Positions 1 to 8,499 of a stretch of DNA of 20,930 nt are shown here, one piece after another (position 1 is the first letter of the stretch; each line of letters opens with the position of its first letter). The stretch is from Haplomitrium mnioides (lineage: Eukaryota > Marchantiophyta > Haplomitriopsida > Calobryales). The stretch spans positions 1-20,930 of the forward strand of contig JBNGIS010034036.1 of NCBI GenBank assembly GCA_049999725.1. The letters run 5' to 3'. Below the pieces are notes generated by a model that saw only the letters and a program-made list of their open reading frames with translations, ran no database searches and was not told the origin of the DNA. The translations under genes were made by a program, and so were the position numbers.

Positions 1-271
1 GGTCGCATTGCTTCTGGAAGAAGGTCGCTTTCGCAGAAGGAGGTGGCATTTCACCTCTTAAGGAGGTGACATCATTTCCTGGCATAAGAGTGAATCGCGA
101 GCAAGGAGGCAACTCAGCGAGTTGCAATTTAGGTGTGGAGTCGACCTGCGTTTGCTCGAAGCTGCTGACGGGAGGGAGCTTCACGAATCTGCTGTGATCG
201 TGGAGCTGAAGTTTTTCCTTCTTTTTGTCACAATACTCATCTAAGTGGAGTTTTCGCTGCTGCAATATCAT
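1..271 (-). CDS. Unrecognised partial reading frame running off the left edge
   Basis: An open frame of 90 codons reads leftward from an ATG at 271 to the window edge with no stop. An in-frame TGA lies just upstream of the ATG. The product begins MILQQRKLHLDEYCDKKEKL and continues with a Pro/Ser-rich stretch containing the pieces KLPPVSSFEQTQ, AELPPCSRFTLMPGND and EMPPPSAKATFF. I do not recognise a family. It lies on the same strand as, and about 1 kb beyond, the last visible exon of the NAXE-type gene, but it does not resemble the expected continuation of that protein or a PPOX domain. An acceptor-like CGCAG near residue 44 could make the right-hand part an exon start. It could equally be a gene end, a transposon fragment or a chance open frame. 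No catalytic motif or membrane segment is visible. Confidence 0.3.
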   Translation of the reverse strand, partial: MILQQRKLHLDEYCDKKKEKLQLHDHSRFVKLPPVSSFEQTQVDSTPKLQLAELPPCSRFTLMPGNDVTSLRGEMPPPSAKATFFQKQCD

Positions 272-1278
272 CAACTCGATTTGATATTTTCAACAGTGCC
301 AACTGCCTTCATGTGAAGGGCTGTAACTGCTACAACTGAATTGTCCTAATTCCTAGGATAATGCAATTACCTATGATACAATCTGATTAGCACTAATCCT
401 AATATATTAGTTATGAAGTTTTGGAGGGCAAAACTAACCACAAAAACAATTAAATGGAAGCTGCAATAGTCTAGGAAAAACCTACACATATCACAACTGT
501 GCACGCATAGAGTGCAGCCTTGACAATGTGGTGTCAGACACAAAGTTTCAGACTATTCAGCCTTATCATGTGTAGCAGTGACAAGCTGCCACAACTTCCT
601 GCTGGTTTCGTCAGTTCCCGACAGCAGGTCCTGATCAATCGTCGTACTGAGTTTCTGCCACTTTCCGGAAGTAACAGGAAAACTCAGTCATGATGATGCC
701 TAGCACTCCAACAAGAATCCAACTAATCATAATATAACATAACTGACTAGCAAAGATAAGACACTATACTAAATATATCCTAGTATTCCTATCTCCAACA
801 CAATTGCCTTATTTAGAGGATTGGGCCCAAATTTGTTAGAGAGATTGTCAATAAAAAAAGAAAGAAGGTTTAGGGAACTCTTAAATGCAATATAGGGCTA
901 TTTGGTCCATAGTCGTTAATAGTGTTAATAATTTTGAGGTGCAATAATTTTGTGGAGTAATGGTAAGAGCCATTTTTTAGGTCCCACTGGCTTGTGAACC
1001 TGTTGAAGAACTGGTTACTTAGATCCTTTGGGTCACAGGTTTAGTTTTTGGATGGATCTGAAAGATCATAAAGTTTGCTTTTTCCAAGGAAAAGAAAATA
1101 GCAGAAGAGAAGTTCTGGTTGCCATAGCCTTGTGACCGGACATCCATTCTACTCCAGGAACAGTTCTAAAAAAGCACTTCTTCCTCATGCAGTGCCTCTC
1201 CCACGTTTCAAATTATAAGAAAGTAAGGTCAAACCTAGTAAGACCCTAATTGAGTAAGATAGTGATGAGGGGGTAGAC
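272..1278. other. Non-coding stretch left of the NAXE exons (intron or 3' flank)
   Basis: About 1 kb of AT-rich DNA without a frame I can support. If the NAXE-type gene continues leftward, this is part of a long intron. If the gene is truncated, it is 3' flank. I looked on the minus strand for the expected next exon (Val-Ser-Leu-Thr-Ala-Pro-Lys-like) and did not find it. A weak tRNA-derived SINE-like head is noted separately at about 950-1045. Confidence 0.5.
950..1045 (+). repeat. Possible tRNA-derived SINE head (weak)
   Basis: The stretch AGTAATGGTAAGAGC at about 955-970 resembles the D-arm/A-box of a tRNA (AGCTCAGTTGGTAAGAGC). About 70 bases later GGGTCACAGGTTTAG resembles a decayed B-box. 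The A-to-B spacing is longer than in a tRNA and the B-box has lost the usual TTCGA core. No tail or target-site duplication was established, so this is only a suggestion of an old SINE. Confidence 0.2.
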
Positions 1279-2633
1279 CAGCATATCAGGCAAAAATCCA
1301 CAGCCACTGCTGTCTCCCTCTTCTACATGCCAGCCAGACGGAATATCAATGGACACAACATACGGTACTCCAACGTCCTTCCTTGAAAACCCCGAGGGAA
1401 CGACTAGTTTCTGCAAAATAGTATCAAATGGCGCACGGGGACTGCCTGCACTGGACAAAAGTAAACTTAATCACTGCACTACAGAAATTGATGGTTAAGA
1501 CTAAACAAGCGTGCCACCATTGATACAGAGCAGGGGTGTGGGAAAGCGTTTGGAAATATGAATGATTAAACTATTTTCCTCTTACCTCGAAAGGAAAATC
1601 CAAAAATAGCATCCACTACGACATCAAAGTCATCAGAAAGTCGAGCTTCTAGATCAGCAGTTGACAAAACTGGGACAGATAGCGCCTCTAACTGCACCCA
1701 TCAACAGATGCACAGCGAGTAATCAAACCAAAAAAACTGCTTTCATGTGTAGAATGTCCTCCTTGTCATGCGAGTAGAATACAGAGAAAACTTAATTAGT
1801 TAACAGTAAAACCTGAGTCACAAGTCCCTGATACAAGGGCTTCTCTGTACGCTTGGGGTACCAGACAGTAGCCTGATAACCGAAATGATAAAGATGACGA
1901 GCAGCAACCAGCCCATCTCCCCCATTGTTTCCAGGTCCACAAATGACAAGAACACGAGGGCACTCATGCACTCCATAGACCTGCAATAAAACCACACTAC
2001 TGACGTAAACACCAATTGTAGCCTGACCTTTGCAAACCCTATAAGAAAAGAGGCAGTTTCGCTTGAGGAGCAGAGCCAACATACCTCTGCAATAGCACAA
2101 GCCACGCTTAGCCCGGCAAGTTCCTGAAAAACCGAGACTCTGTCAAAGAGAATTTCCAATTGACATGAACCATCATAGAAATACTTGCAAATCCTGCGTT
2201 TGTGAAACACTGATATTCTTCTTAATCTCAAAGCTGAAGGAGTCCAGTAAAACAGACCACATTCAGAGAGCAACAGTGAAAATGTAAAGGTGAGCACCAT
2301 AAGCTGATCGATACTGAAGCCCATAGGCCCCATTAGAAACCTATCGATGTCACTGGCATCGGACTGTGACAAATAAGAGACATTATCCGGTTCACTTGAA
2401 ATCTTCAATGGTGTAGCCATTTCTGTTGTCCCTGCTCTTGAGGCCAAACTTCTCTGTCTACACCCAAGGGTGAGGCTCCTTGAAATTGAGATAGACTGAT
2501 CAAATCGGATACCAGTAAACTTTGATATGTTATATCTCACCCAGCGGTGTCCTTCAACATCTCTTGCTCCAAACGTATTCTGAGTTGCAATTCGAGTCGG
2601 GTTACTAAAATGAACGGTTCCTAATCCATGCAT
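1279..2633 (-). CDS. NAXE: NAD(P)H-hydrate epimerase (YjeF_N domain), N-terminal part of a plant NAXE-PPOX type gene, five exons visible
   Basis: Five minus-strand exons join in frame: 2298-2633, 2085-2123, 1813-1980, 1586-1691 and 1279-1445 (272 codons), with introns of 174, 104, 121 and 140 bp. All junctions are GT-AG, and the acceptors are CAG. Residues 1-71 are Ser/Arg-rich, lack acidic clusters and look like an organellar transit peptide. A second Met stands at residue 72 (base 2420). The YjeF_N domain follows, with [21 protein letters not shown], the loop GPGNNGGDG (140-148), VDAIFGFSF (from 207) and [14 protein letters not shown]. These are the substrate- and potassium-binding elements of the family. 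NAXE interconverts the R and S forms of hydrated NAD(P)H so that the dehydratase NAXD can repair them. In Arabidopsis this domain is fused ahead of pyridoxine 5'-phosphate oxidase (PDX3). The expected next segment (VSLTAPK-like) and the oxidase half are not in the remaining 1.28 kb, so the gene either has a long intron beyond the edge or is truncated. The last donor (GTCTAC) is weak, and the first exon also ends on a non-consensus GTGCTC. Confidence 0.9.
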
Positions 2634-3042
2634 CCCCTTCAAAATTCAAACCAAGAAAACCGTCAAGTTTAAAACTAAAAGTAAATCTAGTGCTTTACTC
2701 TTGCAGGCCTGCTTATGATAAAGTTCATTTACGATCCAAAAATTGTCAATTTCCAGCCTTTACCGGGCTGCGAGTATTGGTGCTGGCGATGAGTCTTCAC
2801 TACTCAGGTTTTCAGGTTCAGGATCTACTACTTCGGAGCTCCACTCACGACACCCTTTCTGACATTGACTTCGAAAGCATCAGGAGTATGTACCATAGTC
2901 GGTAATACTATTAGCGACCAGTAATGTTCGTGCATATTTTAACAGATTGATTAAGATTTGGTTCTGGGCCAGAAACGATTAGCACAGATCTTGGAATGAA
3001 TGAAAAATGCAACTCGAGTTGGCCTAGCATATCTATTATTAA
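2634..3042. other. Upstream region of the NAXE-type gene
   Basis: This is the 5' flank and probable 5' UTR or promoter of the NAXE-type gene, which is transcribed leftward. An in-frame TGA precedes its first ATG. A Ser-rich plus-strand open stretch at about 2715-2860 matches nothing I know. I see no convincing TATA element. Confidence 0.4.
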
Positions 3043-3495
3043 GAATTTTCTTATGTTTTTCACGCACATCACAACGATAAGCGCAGAAGACTGGACCGTA
3101 AGATCTTAACTAATGCCCGGTAGGTGTACAACTTGTGCCTGGCAAGCATTGTGCAGGACCTGAAGACAGATTTCAGCATTGATGATGATGCGGAAAATAG
3201 ATCACCGCCTCTAGGTGAGTGTAGGCTGACAGAAGTGCGTTCTTTTGATTTCTTGGACGGAGAGCAGAGTTGCCAACTCCGACTCTGATCTGCAAGAAAC
3301 AAGCAGCAGGACATCCCAGTTCTTTCAGCTTGATGCAGCTCACTACCACAACTCATTCCTATCCCCAAGAAAGAAATTTACCTCACCCAAAGCTCTCAGT
3401 TTCATGCACCACACAAATCTCACCCCGCAACTGACCACCAAGAGCAAAAACCAACGCACCGCACCCAATTCTCTCGACGTCAACCTCAGATTCAA
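3043..3495 (+). pseudogene. Coding-like plus-strand frame with three stops; unrecognised, possibly an exon or decayed gene
   Basis: One reading frame runs from just after a TAA at 3040 to a TAA at 3496 and is broken only at 3121 (TAG), 3286 (TGA) and 3331 (TGA). The stretch between the first two stops reads like protein, with VYNLCLASIVQDLKTDF, then SIDDDAENRSPPL and EVRSFDFLDGEQ. Alternatively, 3124-3214 could be a 91-bp exon: it is preceded by a branch-like CTTAACTAAT and CCGGTAG, and followed by a strong donor GTGAGT. I do not recognise a family. Chance cannot be excluded, because no second exon could be linked to it. Confidence 0.27.
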
Positions 3496-3741
3496 TAAAT
3501 GAATGATTCAATTCTTCGAAAGATTTGAAGATTACAATTTGAAACAAGATGGGCCCATAAAGCTTGATCTGTGGCCTGTCTACATGTCCTCGACATATAT
3601 GCAACATACAACTGTAATCTATTCACCACACTATCAATATGACTTGGGCAGTGATCCCTGCCATTTCCTCTAGGATTCTATGAACGATGAGGTTCATGTC
3701 CTTCCCAGCCATCTTTTGTTATTTCTATGATCAGAGGTATC

Positions 3742-4275
3742 CTACTCTAAGCACACTGGCGCATGTGGCTTGTGTCTTTGTACTTCTTGGATGTTCCCCT
3801 CAAAGTTTCGATTAAGGAATTCGAGTTTTTCTTGTGCTTCCATCTGTTGGAGTGCATGGACTCGTGAGCTCCTGTACAGGAGCTGGGTGTGCCGTGCTGT
3901 TGCCTCGCCTGCTGCTTCTAGGATGCAAACTCGTTCTCTCAGCTGGGAGGAGCTTGCCTTCATGTCGCGTATCTGCTGCGACATGTTCTGTAATGCTTGC
4001 GTGAATCTCTGTCAAGGTGAGATCCGTTCCTTAGAGCGCACTTGTCATTCCTTAGTTCCACAGGTTCTCTTTGATGGCCATGCTTTCCACAAGTCATCGT
4101 GCAGTCCATTGCTTCTCCAAGCAAGTTCGTGATTTGGTTTTAGAACTTGTCAAAGTTGTGATCTTAGTCTGGCTCATTCGACATCTGATAGAGCAGCCCA
4201 GGAACAAAAAAAAGCTAGTCGATGGGCGACTCGAGAGAGACATATATGATGGGATCCGTTCCCCTGCTGATAGAT
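3742..4275 (-). pseudogene. Decayed coiled-coil-like coding frame with four in-frame TGA codons
   Basis: A minus-strand frame from about 4275 to a TAG at 3744-3742 is interrupted only by TGA codons, at 4176-4174, 4152-4150, 4047-4045 and 4014-4012. The last 90 or so codons are open and rich in Gln, Glu, Arg and Leu: pieces such as QALQNMSQQIRDMKAS, SQLRERVCILEAAGEA and LQQMEAQEKLEFLNRNFEGN suggest a coiled coil. The upstream part (ARLRSQL, VLKPNHELAWRSNGLHDDLW) has a similar composition. TGA arises from the arginine codon CGA by a single C-to-T change, the usual result of decay at methylated CpG, so a once-continuous coding sequence is plausible. No family is recognised. It could be part of an old transposon gag-like gene. 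Alternatively, only the final open part is an exon, using the acceptor TTGACAG at about 4009. Confidence 0.33.
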
Positions 4276-4614
4276 CTAAACGAGGGACCCGCTGTGGTGG
4301 GATATGAGGTGCGCGCAGCAGAAATCGAGAGCTATGTTCGAGAAAAAAACAGGAGTCTCGCGAGCTCCGCAGCTTGCAAAGGGAAAAAGAGAAAACAAGC
4401 CAACATATAAATCCTACTCTCTCAACGTCATGCACGGGGCACTCACCTCGATCACATTACATGGACACCGATGGTGAACAAAAAAAACCGCCTCAAGTTA
4501 CTACTTTCGATGTAGGGCCAGTCTCACCTGTTGCATTCTGCGACCTAAGGAAGATGCTGAAGGTAGAAAATAAGTTCAAAAGTCGATATTCATGAGATCA
4601 ATGTCGCGTTTTTC
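4276..4614. other. Region between the decayed frame and the small membrane-protein gene
   Basis: This holds no gene I can support. It includes the likely 3' UTR of the small membrane-protein gene that ends at 4615. A plus-strand open stretch from 4222 contains a LIDLNEG string that looks like a repression-type motif, but it has no other support. Confidence 0.4.
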
Positions 4615-4963
4615 TCAACATGGTACTTTTTCAGTGAACCACGTTGCAATATGAGAGGGCATTTTTATCAACATGATTGCAAAATTGACAAGAGCACCCC
4701 AGCACATTCCGCATGGTAAACAACACGTTAAAATGCTCCTGCACGCAGACAATGTAGGTGAGCTTTAGCAATATTCTGATTGGATTTCATTCAAAGATTG
4801 AAGATCCTAAGAGTTCATTCTTCTACAAGAAAAAACAAATTCTTAGTTTTGATCTGGCAAGTACTTACGCTACCACCCAAATCATAGCACCAACAACGGA
4901 TAAAATTGAAGATATTAACATAAACGGTAAGCCCAACAAGAAACCAACTGGTCGGCACAACAT
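4615..4963 (-). CDS. Small cysteine-rich plant membrane protein, 72 residues, two exons
   Basis: Exon 1 is 4963-4869 (ATG at 4963, the first in-frame Met after a TGA). Exon 2 is 4738-4615 and ends in TGA. The 130-bp intron has a consensus GTAAGT donor and a TGCAG acceptor, and splicing restores the frame across an Ala codon. The 72-residue product starts [16 protein letters not shown]. It has one long hydrophobic segment (about 6-35), a cysteine cluster C37, C38, C41 and C44, a second hydrophobic segment (about 45-56), then [16 protein letters not shown] ending on Cys72. The order of features (GFLLGLPF, a Gly-Ala-x-Ile-Trp turn, a Cys cluster, [10 protein letters not shown], a WF motif and a final Pro-Cys) fits a conserved, uncharacterised family of small plant membrane proteins that I recall. 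I cannot name an accession or a function. No signal peptide is separate from the first membrane segment. Close spacing of Cys residues suggests lipidation or metal/disulphide chemistry (inference). Confidence 0.8.
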
Positions 4964-5542
4964 CTTGTAACAATTGCCACCATGTATGTTGATTTTATTG
5001 CTTCAGAAGATCGACTGGGAAAAATTCAAAGACTTCTCGCCATCGTGAATTTTGTTGGCTACAAGTTAGAATTCCATCTTTTAAGGATAACTACATAGCT
5101 TGATGTAACTGTCATGGTTACTGCAGCAGTTCCTGAGATGCAGGAAGAACACAACAGCTGATGATCATCAACCGCAGAATCCGGATTCGAGGATGATGAT
5201 CGATGTTGTCCATGGAGGAAGGAAATCAGGCAGATGCGAGAGGCGTTGTCTAACGATCTCCTGTTGCTGTATTGTTTCACAAGAAGCTTCTGATGATCAA
5301 ATGCGTCGAGTGGGGAAGACAAAATCAATGGCGCTATCATTGTGAGTACAGAACATTATCAAATGCTTAAATCAGAGAACATTCACGTACCAACGAACGT
5401 ACAAGGATTCAACTATCAAACAAACCGGAAATCTGCAAAGACTAAAAGAGACGTCAAAGATAGTAAAATTCTTCAATCAAAACAGGTTCCCGAAACATTG
5501 TCATATCCGCACATCGTCAACTGCATGACCACAACAATCGAC

Positions 5543-5567
5543 AATTGCATACTTTCAATATGCAATT
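5543..5567. repeat. Short perfect inverted repeat
   Basis: Arms AATTGCATA and TATGCAATT are perfect 9-bp complements separated by seven bases. The element is AT-rich and could form a small hairpin. There is no adjacent gene end or T-run to make it a terminator, and it may be chance. Confidence 0.4.
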
Positions 5568-5823
5568 CGCGCACAATGTCGTAGGTAATGGTAAATGGCA
5601 TCATTGTATCCTATTCTTGTGTTGAGTTGCTCATCAGAGGATTCGCAGCTCAATTAATGCTGGTGCAGAATGAGACATCTCGCTGTGTGTGCTCAATTGT
5701 GCGGAGCAGAGGTAGATCCAACTGAGCTCCATCGAGTAATTGCCATTCTGTAACAAACGATAGCAACGATAAGTAAAGAAGAGGTAATCCTCCTTGCAAT
5801 ATCAAACCAAGTCCCCGGTTTAG

Positions 5824-5834
5824 TTTTAGGGTTT
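5824..5834 (+). promoter_or_regulatory. Telo-box-like motif
   Basis: TTTTAGGGTTT contains the plant telo-box (AAACCCTAA on the other strand), a motif common in plant promoters and bound by telomere-repeat-binding factors. It is a single copy about 530 bp left of the satellite array. A copy in the opposite orientation lies on the other side of the array. Confidence 0.3.
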
Positions 5835-6090
5835 CGACTCATCTTCGAACTAAGTTAACAAGCTAAATATGGTTGAAATTAACAAAAGTGCAAAACAAAT
5901 TGTTGTTTGAAAACCATATTACTTTAGTAGTGCAAAGTCAAGAGTGCACAACAATTGTAGCTAAAGACATTAGTAATGTAAATCAAATTGCACAACAATT
6001 GTAGAGAAGAACATATTTCACTAGCTTAAAATCAGAACACATAATAATAATAGTAAAAAAACATTCTTAGAGTACAAGTTTGATACATAA

Positions 6091-6150
6091 TCAATTATAT
6101 ATAGAAAGTTACTATTAAGTTCAATTATGTCTAGAAAGTTACTATTAAGT
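6091..6150. repeat. Tandem duplication, 30 bp x2
   Basis: The block 6091-6120 is repeated at 6121-6150 with two mismatches. The shared core is AGAAAGTTACTATTAAGT. It is unrelated in sequence to the large array that follows. Confidence 0.85.
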
Positions 6151-6191
6151 TAAAGTATAAAAAAGATTATTATTATTAGAGTTAATGACAC

Positions 6192-6290
6192 ATTGTAAGA
6201 AGAGAGAAAGTCCACAAATTACATATTGTAAAAAGAGAGAAAGTCAACAAACTACATGTTGTAAGAAGAGAAAAAGTCCACGAATTAAAG
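6192..6290. repeat. Tandem repeat, 33 bp x3
   Basis: Three units start at 6192, 6225 and 6258, each reading TTGTAAGAAGAGAGAAAGTC or a close variant followed by CACAAATTACAT. It has the same purine-rich flavour as the main array but a different period and sequence. Confidence 0.85.
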
Positions 6291-6589
6291 TAAAAGAGAA
6301 AGTCTATAAAAACTATTTTAAAAAAGAATAAAAACACATGGAAAGCAAAACATTAAAGCAAATAAAAGGTCTTAATATAAGAACACGTAGCACAAGAACA
6401 ACTAAAAAAACATAGAAGGTTCGAATAGAAGGTTCGAATAGAAGGTACAAAGATAAGTACACGTAGCAAAAGAAAAAAAAATACGAAAGGTTCTAAAATA
6501 AGTACACGTAATAAAAGAAGAACTAAACACATATGCGAGATTCTAAGATAAGTACATGTAGCAAATGAAGGAACTAAAGAGAGATGGAA

Positions 6590-7490
6590 GGTTCTAAGAT
6601 AAGTATACGTAAAAGAAAGAAGAACTAAAGAGAGATGGAAGGTTCTAAGATAAGTATACGTAAAAGAAAGAAGAATTAAAGAGAGATGAAAGGTTCTAAG
6701 ATAAGTATACGTAAAAGAAAGAGGAACTAAAGAGAGATGGAATGTTCTAAGATAAGTATACGTAAAAGAAAGAAGAACTAAAGAGAGATGCAAGGTTCTA
6801 AGATAAGTATACGTAAAAGAAAGAGGAACTAAAGAGAGATTGAAGGTTCCAAGATAATTATACGTAAAAAAAAAAAAAAAAACTAAAGAGAGATACAAGG
6901 TTCTAAGATAAGTATACGTAAAAGAAAGAGGAACTAAAGAGAGAAGGAAGGTTCTAAGATAAGTATACGTAAAAGAAAGAAGAACTAAAGAGAGATGCAA
7001 GGTTCTAAAATAAGTATACATAAAAGAAAGAGGAACTAAAGAGAGATTGAAGGTTCTAAGATAAGTATACGTAAAAGAAAGAAGAACTAAAGAGAGATGC
7101 AAGGTTCTAAGATAAGTATACGTAAAAGAAAGAGGAACTAAAGAGAGATGGAAGGTTCTAAGATAAGTATACGTAAAAGAAAGAAGAACTAAAGAGAGAT
7201 GGAAGGTTCTAAGATAAGTATACGTAAAAGAAAGAGGAACTAAAGAGAGATGCAAGGTTCTAAGATAAGTATACGTAAAAGAAAGAGGAACTAAAGAGAG
7301 ATGGAAGGTTCTAAGATACGTATACGTAAAAGAAAGAAGAACTAAATAGAGATAGAAGGTTCTTAGATAAGTATACGTAAAAGAAAGAAGAACTAAAGAG
7401 AGATGTAAGGTTCTAAGATAAGTATACGTAAAAGAAAAAGAAACTAAATAGAGATGGAAGGTTCTAAGATAAGTATACGTACAAGATAGA
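6590..7490. repeat. Homogeneous 51-bp sub-block of the array with dimer-like alternation
   Basis: Here almost every unit reads AAGTATACGTAAAAGAAAGA followed by AGAAC or GGAAC. For much of 6.7-7.3 kb the AGAAC and GGAAC variants alternate, suggesting a 102-bp dimer as the unit of amplification. By my reading 17 of 18 units keep the CpG. One unit has a run of 17 A at 6866-6882. The near identity of units suggests the most recent expansion in the array. Confidence 0.8.
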
Positions 7491-8499
7491 AGAACTAAAA
7501 AGAGATAGAAGGTTCTAAGATAAGTATACGTAAAAGAAAGAAGGACTAAAGAGAGATGGAAGGTTTTAAGATAAGTATACGTAAAAGAAAGAAGAACTAA
7601 ATAGAGCTGAAAGGCTCTAAGATAAGTATACATAAAAGAAAGAAGAACTAAAGAGAGATGGAAGGTTCTAAAATAAGTATACATAAAAGAAAGAAGAACT
7701 GAAGAGATGGAAGGTTCTAAGATGAGCATACAAAAAAACAAAAAAAACTAAATAGAGATGGAAAAAAAAGAAGAACTAAATAGAGATGGAAAGTTCTAAG
7801 ATAAGTATACGTAAAAGAAAGAATAACTAAATAGAGATAAAATGTTCTAAGAGAAGTATACGGAGAAGAAAGAAGAATTAAACAGAGATGGAAGGTTCTA
7901 AGATAAGTATATGTAGAAGAAAGAAGAACTAAAGGGAGATGAAAGGTTTTAAGATAAGTATACATAGAAGAAATAAAAACTTAATAGAGATGGAAAGTTT
8001 TAGGATAAGTATACGTCGAAGAAAGAAGAACTAAATAGAGATAGAAGGTTCTAAGATAAGTATACATAGAAGAAAGAAGAACTACAAATAGATTGAAGGT
8101 TCTAAGAAAAGTACACGTAGCACAAAAAGAACTAAAGAGAGATGGAATGTTCTAAGATAAGTATATGGAGAAGAAAGAAGAACTAAAGAGAGATGGAAGG
8201 TCCTAAGAAAAGTACATGTAGCATAAAAAGAACTAAAGAGAGATGAAAGGTTCTAAGATAAGTATACGTAGATGAAAGAAGAACTAAAGAGAGATCGAAG
8301 GTTCTAAGATAAGTGTATGTAGAAGAAAGAAGAACTAAAAAGAGATGGAAGGTTCTAAGATTAGTATACGTAGAAGAGAGAACTATAAATAGATGGATGG
8401 TTTTTTAAAAAGTACAGGTAGCACAAAAAGAACTAAAGAGAGATGGAATATTCTAAGATAACTATACAGAGAAGAAAAAAGAACTAAAGAGAGATGGAA

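Larger units (their letters stand above)
4964..6090. other. Intergenic DNA upstream of the small membrane-protein gene
   Basis: About 1.1 kb that is increasingly AT-rich to the right. The first few hundred bases are probably promoter and 5' UTR of the minus-strand gene. Open stretches on both strands (5059-5340 minus, 5342-5584 plus) have no recognisable motifs. Two copies of GCACAACAATTGTAG lie 44 bp apart (5946 and 5990). A telo-box-like element and an inverted repeat are listed separately. Confidence 0.5.

Noticed and set aside
501-510. GCACGCATAG near the left end as a stray unit of the 37-bp repeat
   Set aside because: Only ten bases are shared and the flanks do not continue the unit, so chance is sufficient.
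3770-4132. Plus-strand 120-codon frame
   Set aside because: It is the mirror of the minus-strand coiled-coil-like frame and has a Cys/Ser/Leu composition typical of an antisense shadow.
4222-4407. Plus-strand 62-codon frame with a LIDLNEG string resembling an EAR repression motif
   Set aside because: The motif alone is weak, the frame has no linked exon and it overlaps the minus-strand decayed frame.
5059-5584. Open stretches on minus (5059-5340) and plus (5342-5584)
   Set aside because: No recognisable motif; starts are not ATG or lack context; length is within chance expectation.
6353-7741. A 462-codon minus-strand open frame as a real repeat protein
   Set aside because: It is fully explained by a 51-bp tandem unit with one stop-free frame. 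No initiation context, domain or third-position bias was seen. The same peptide motif reappears in pieces across the whole array.
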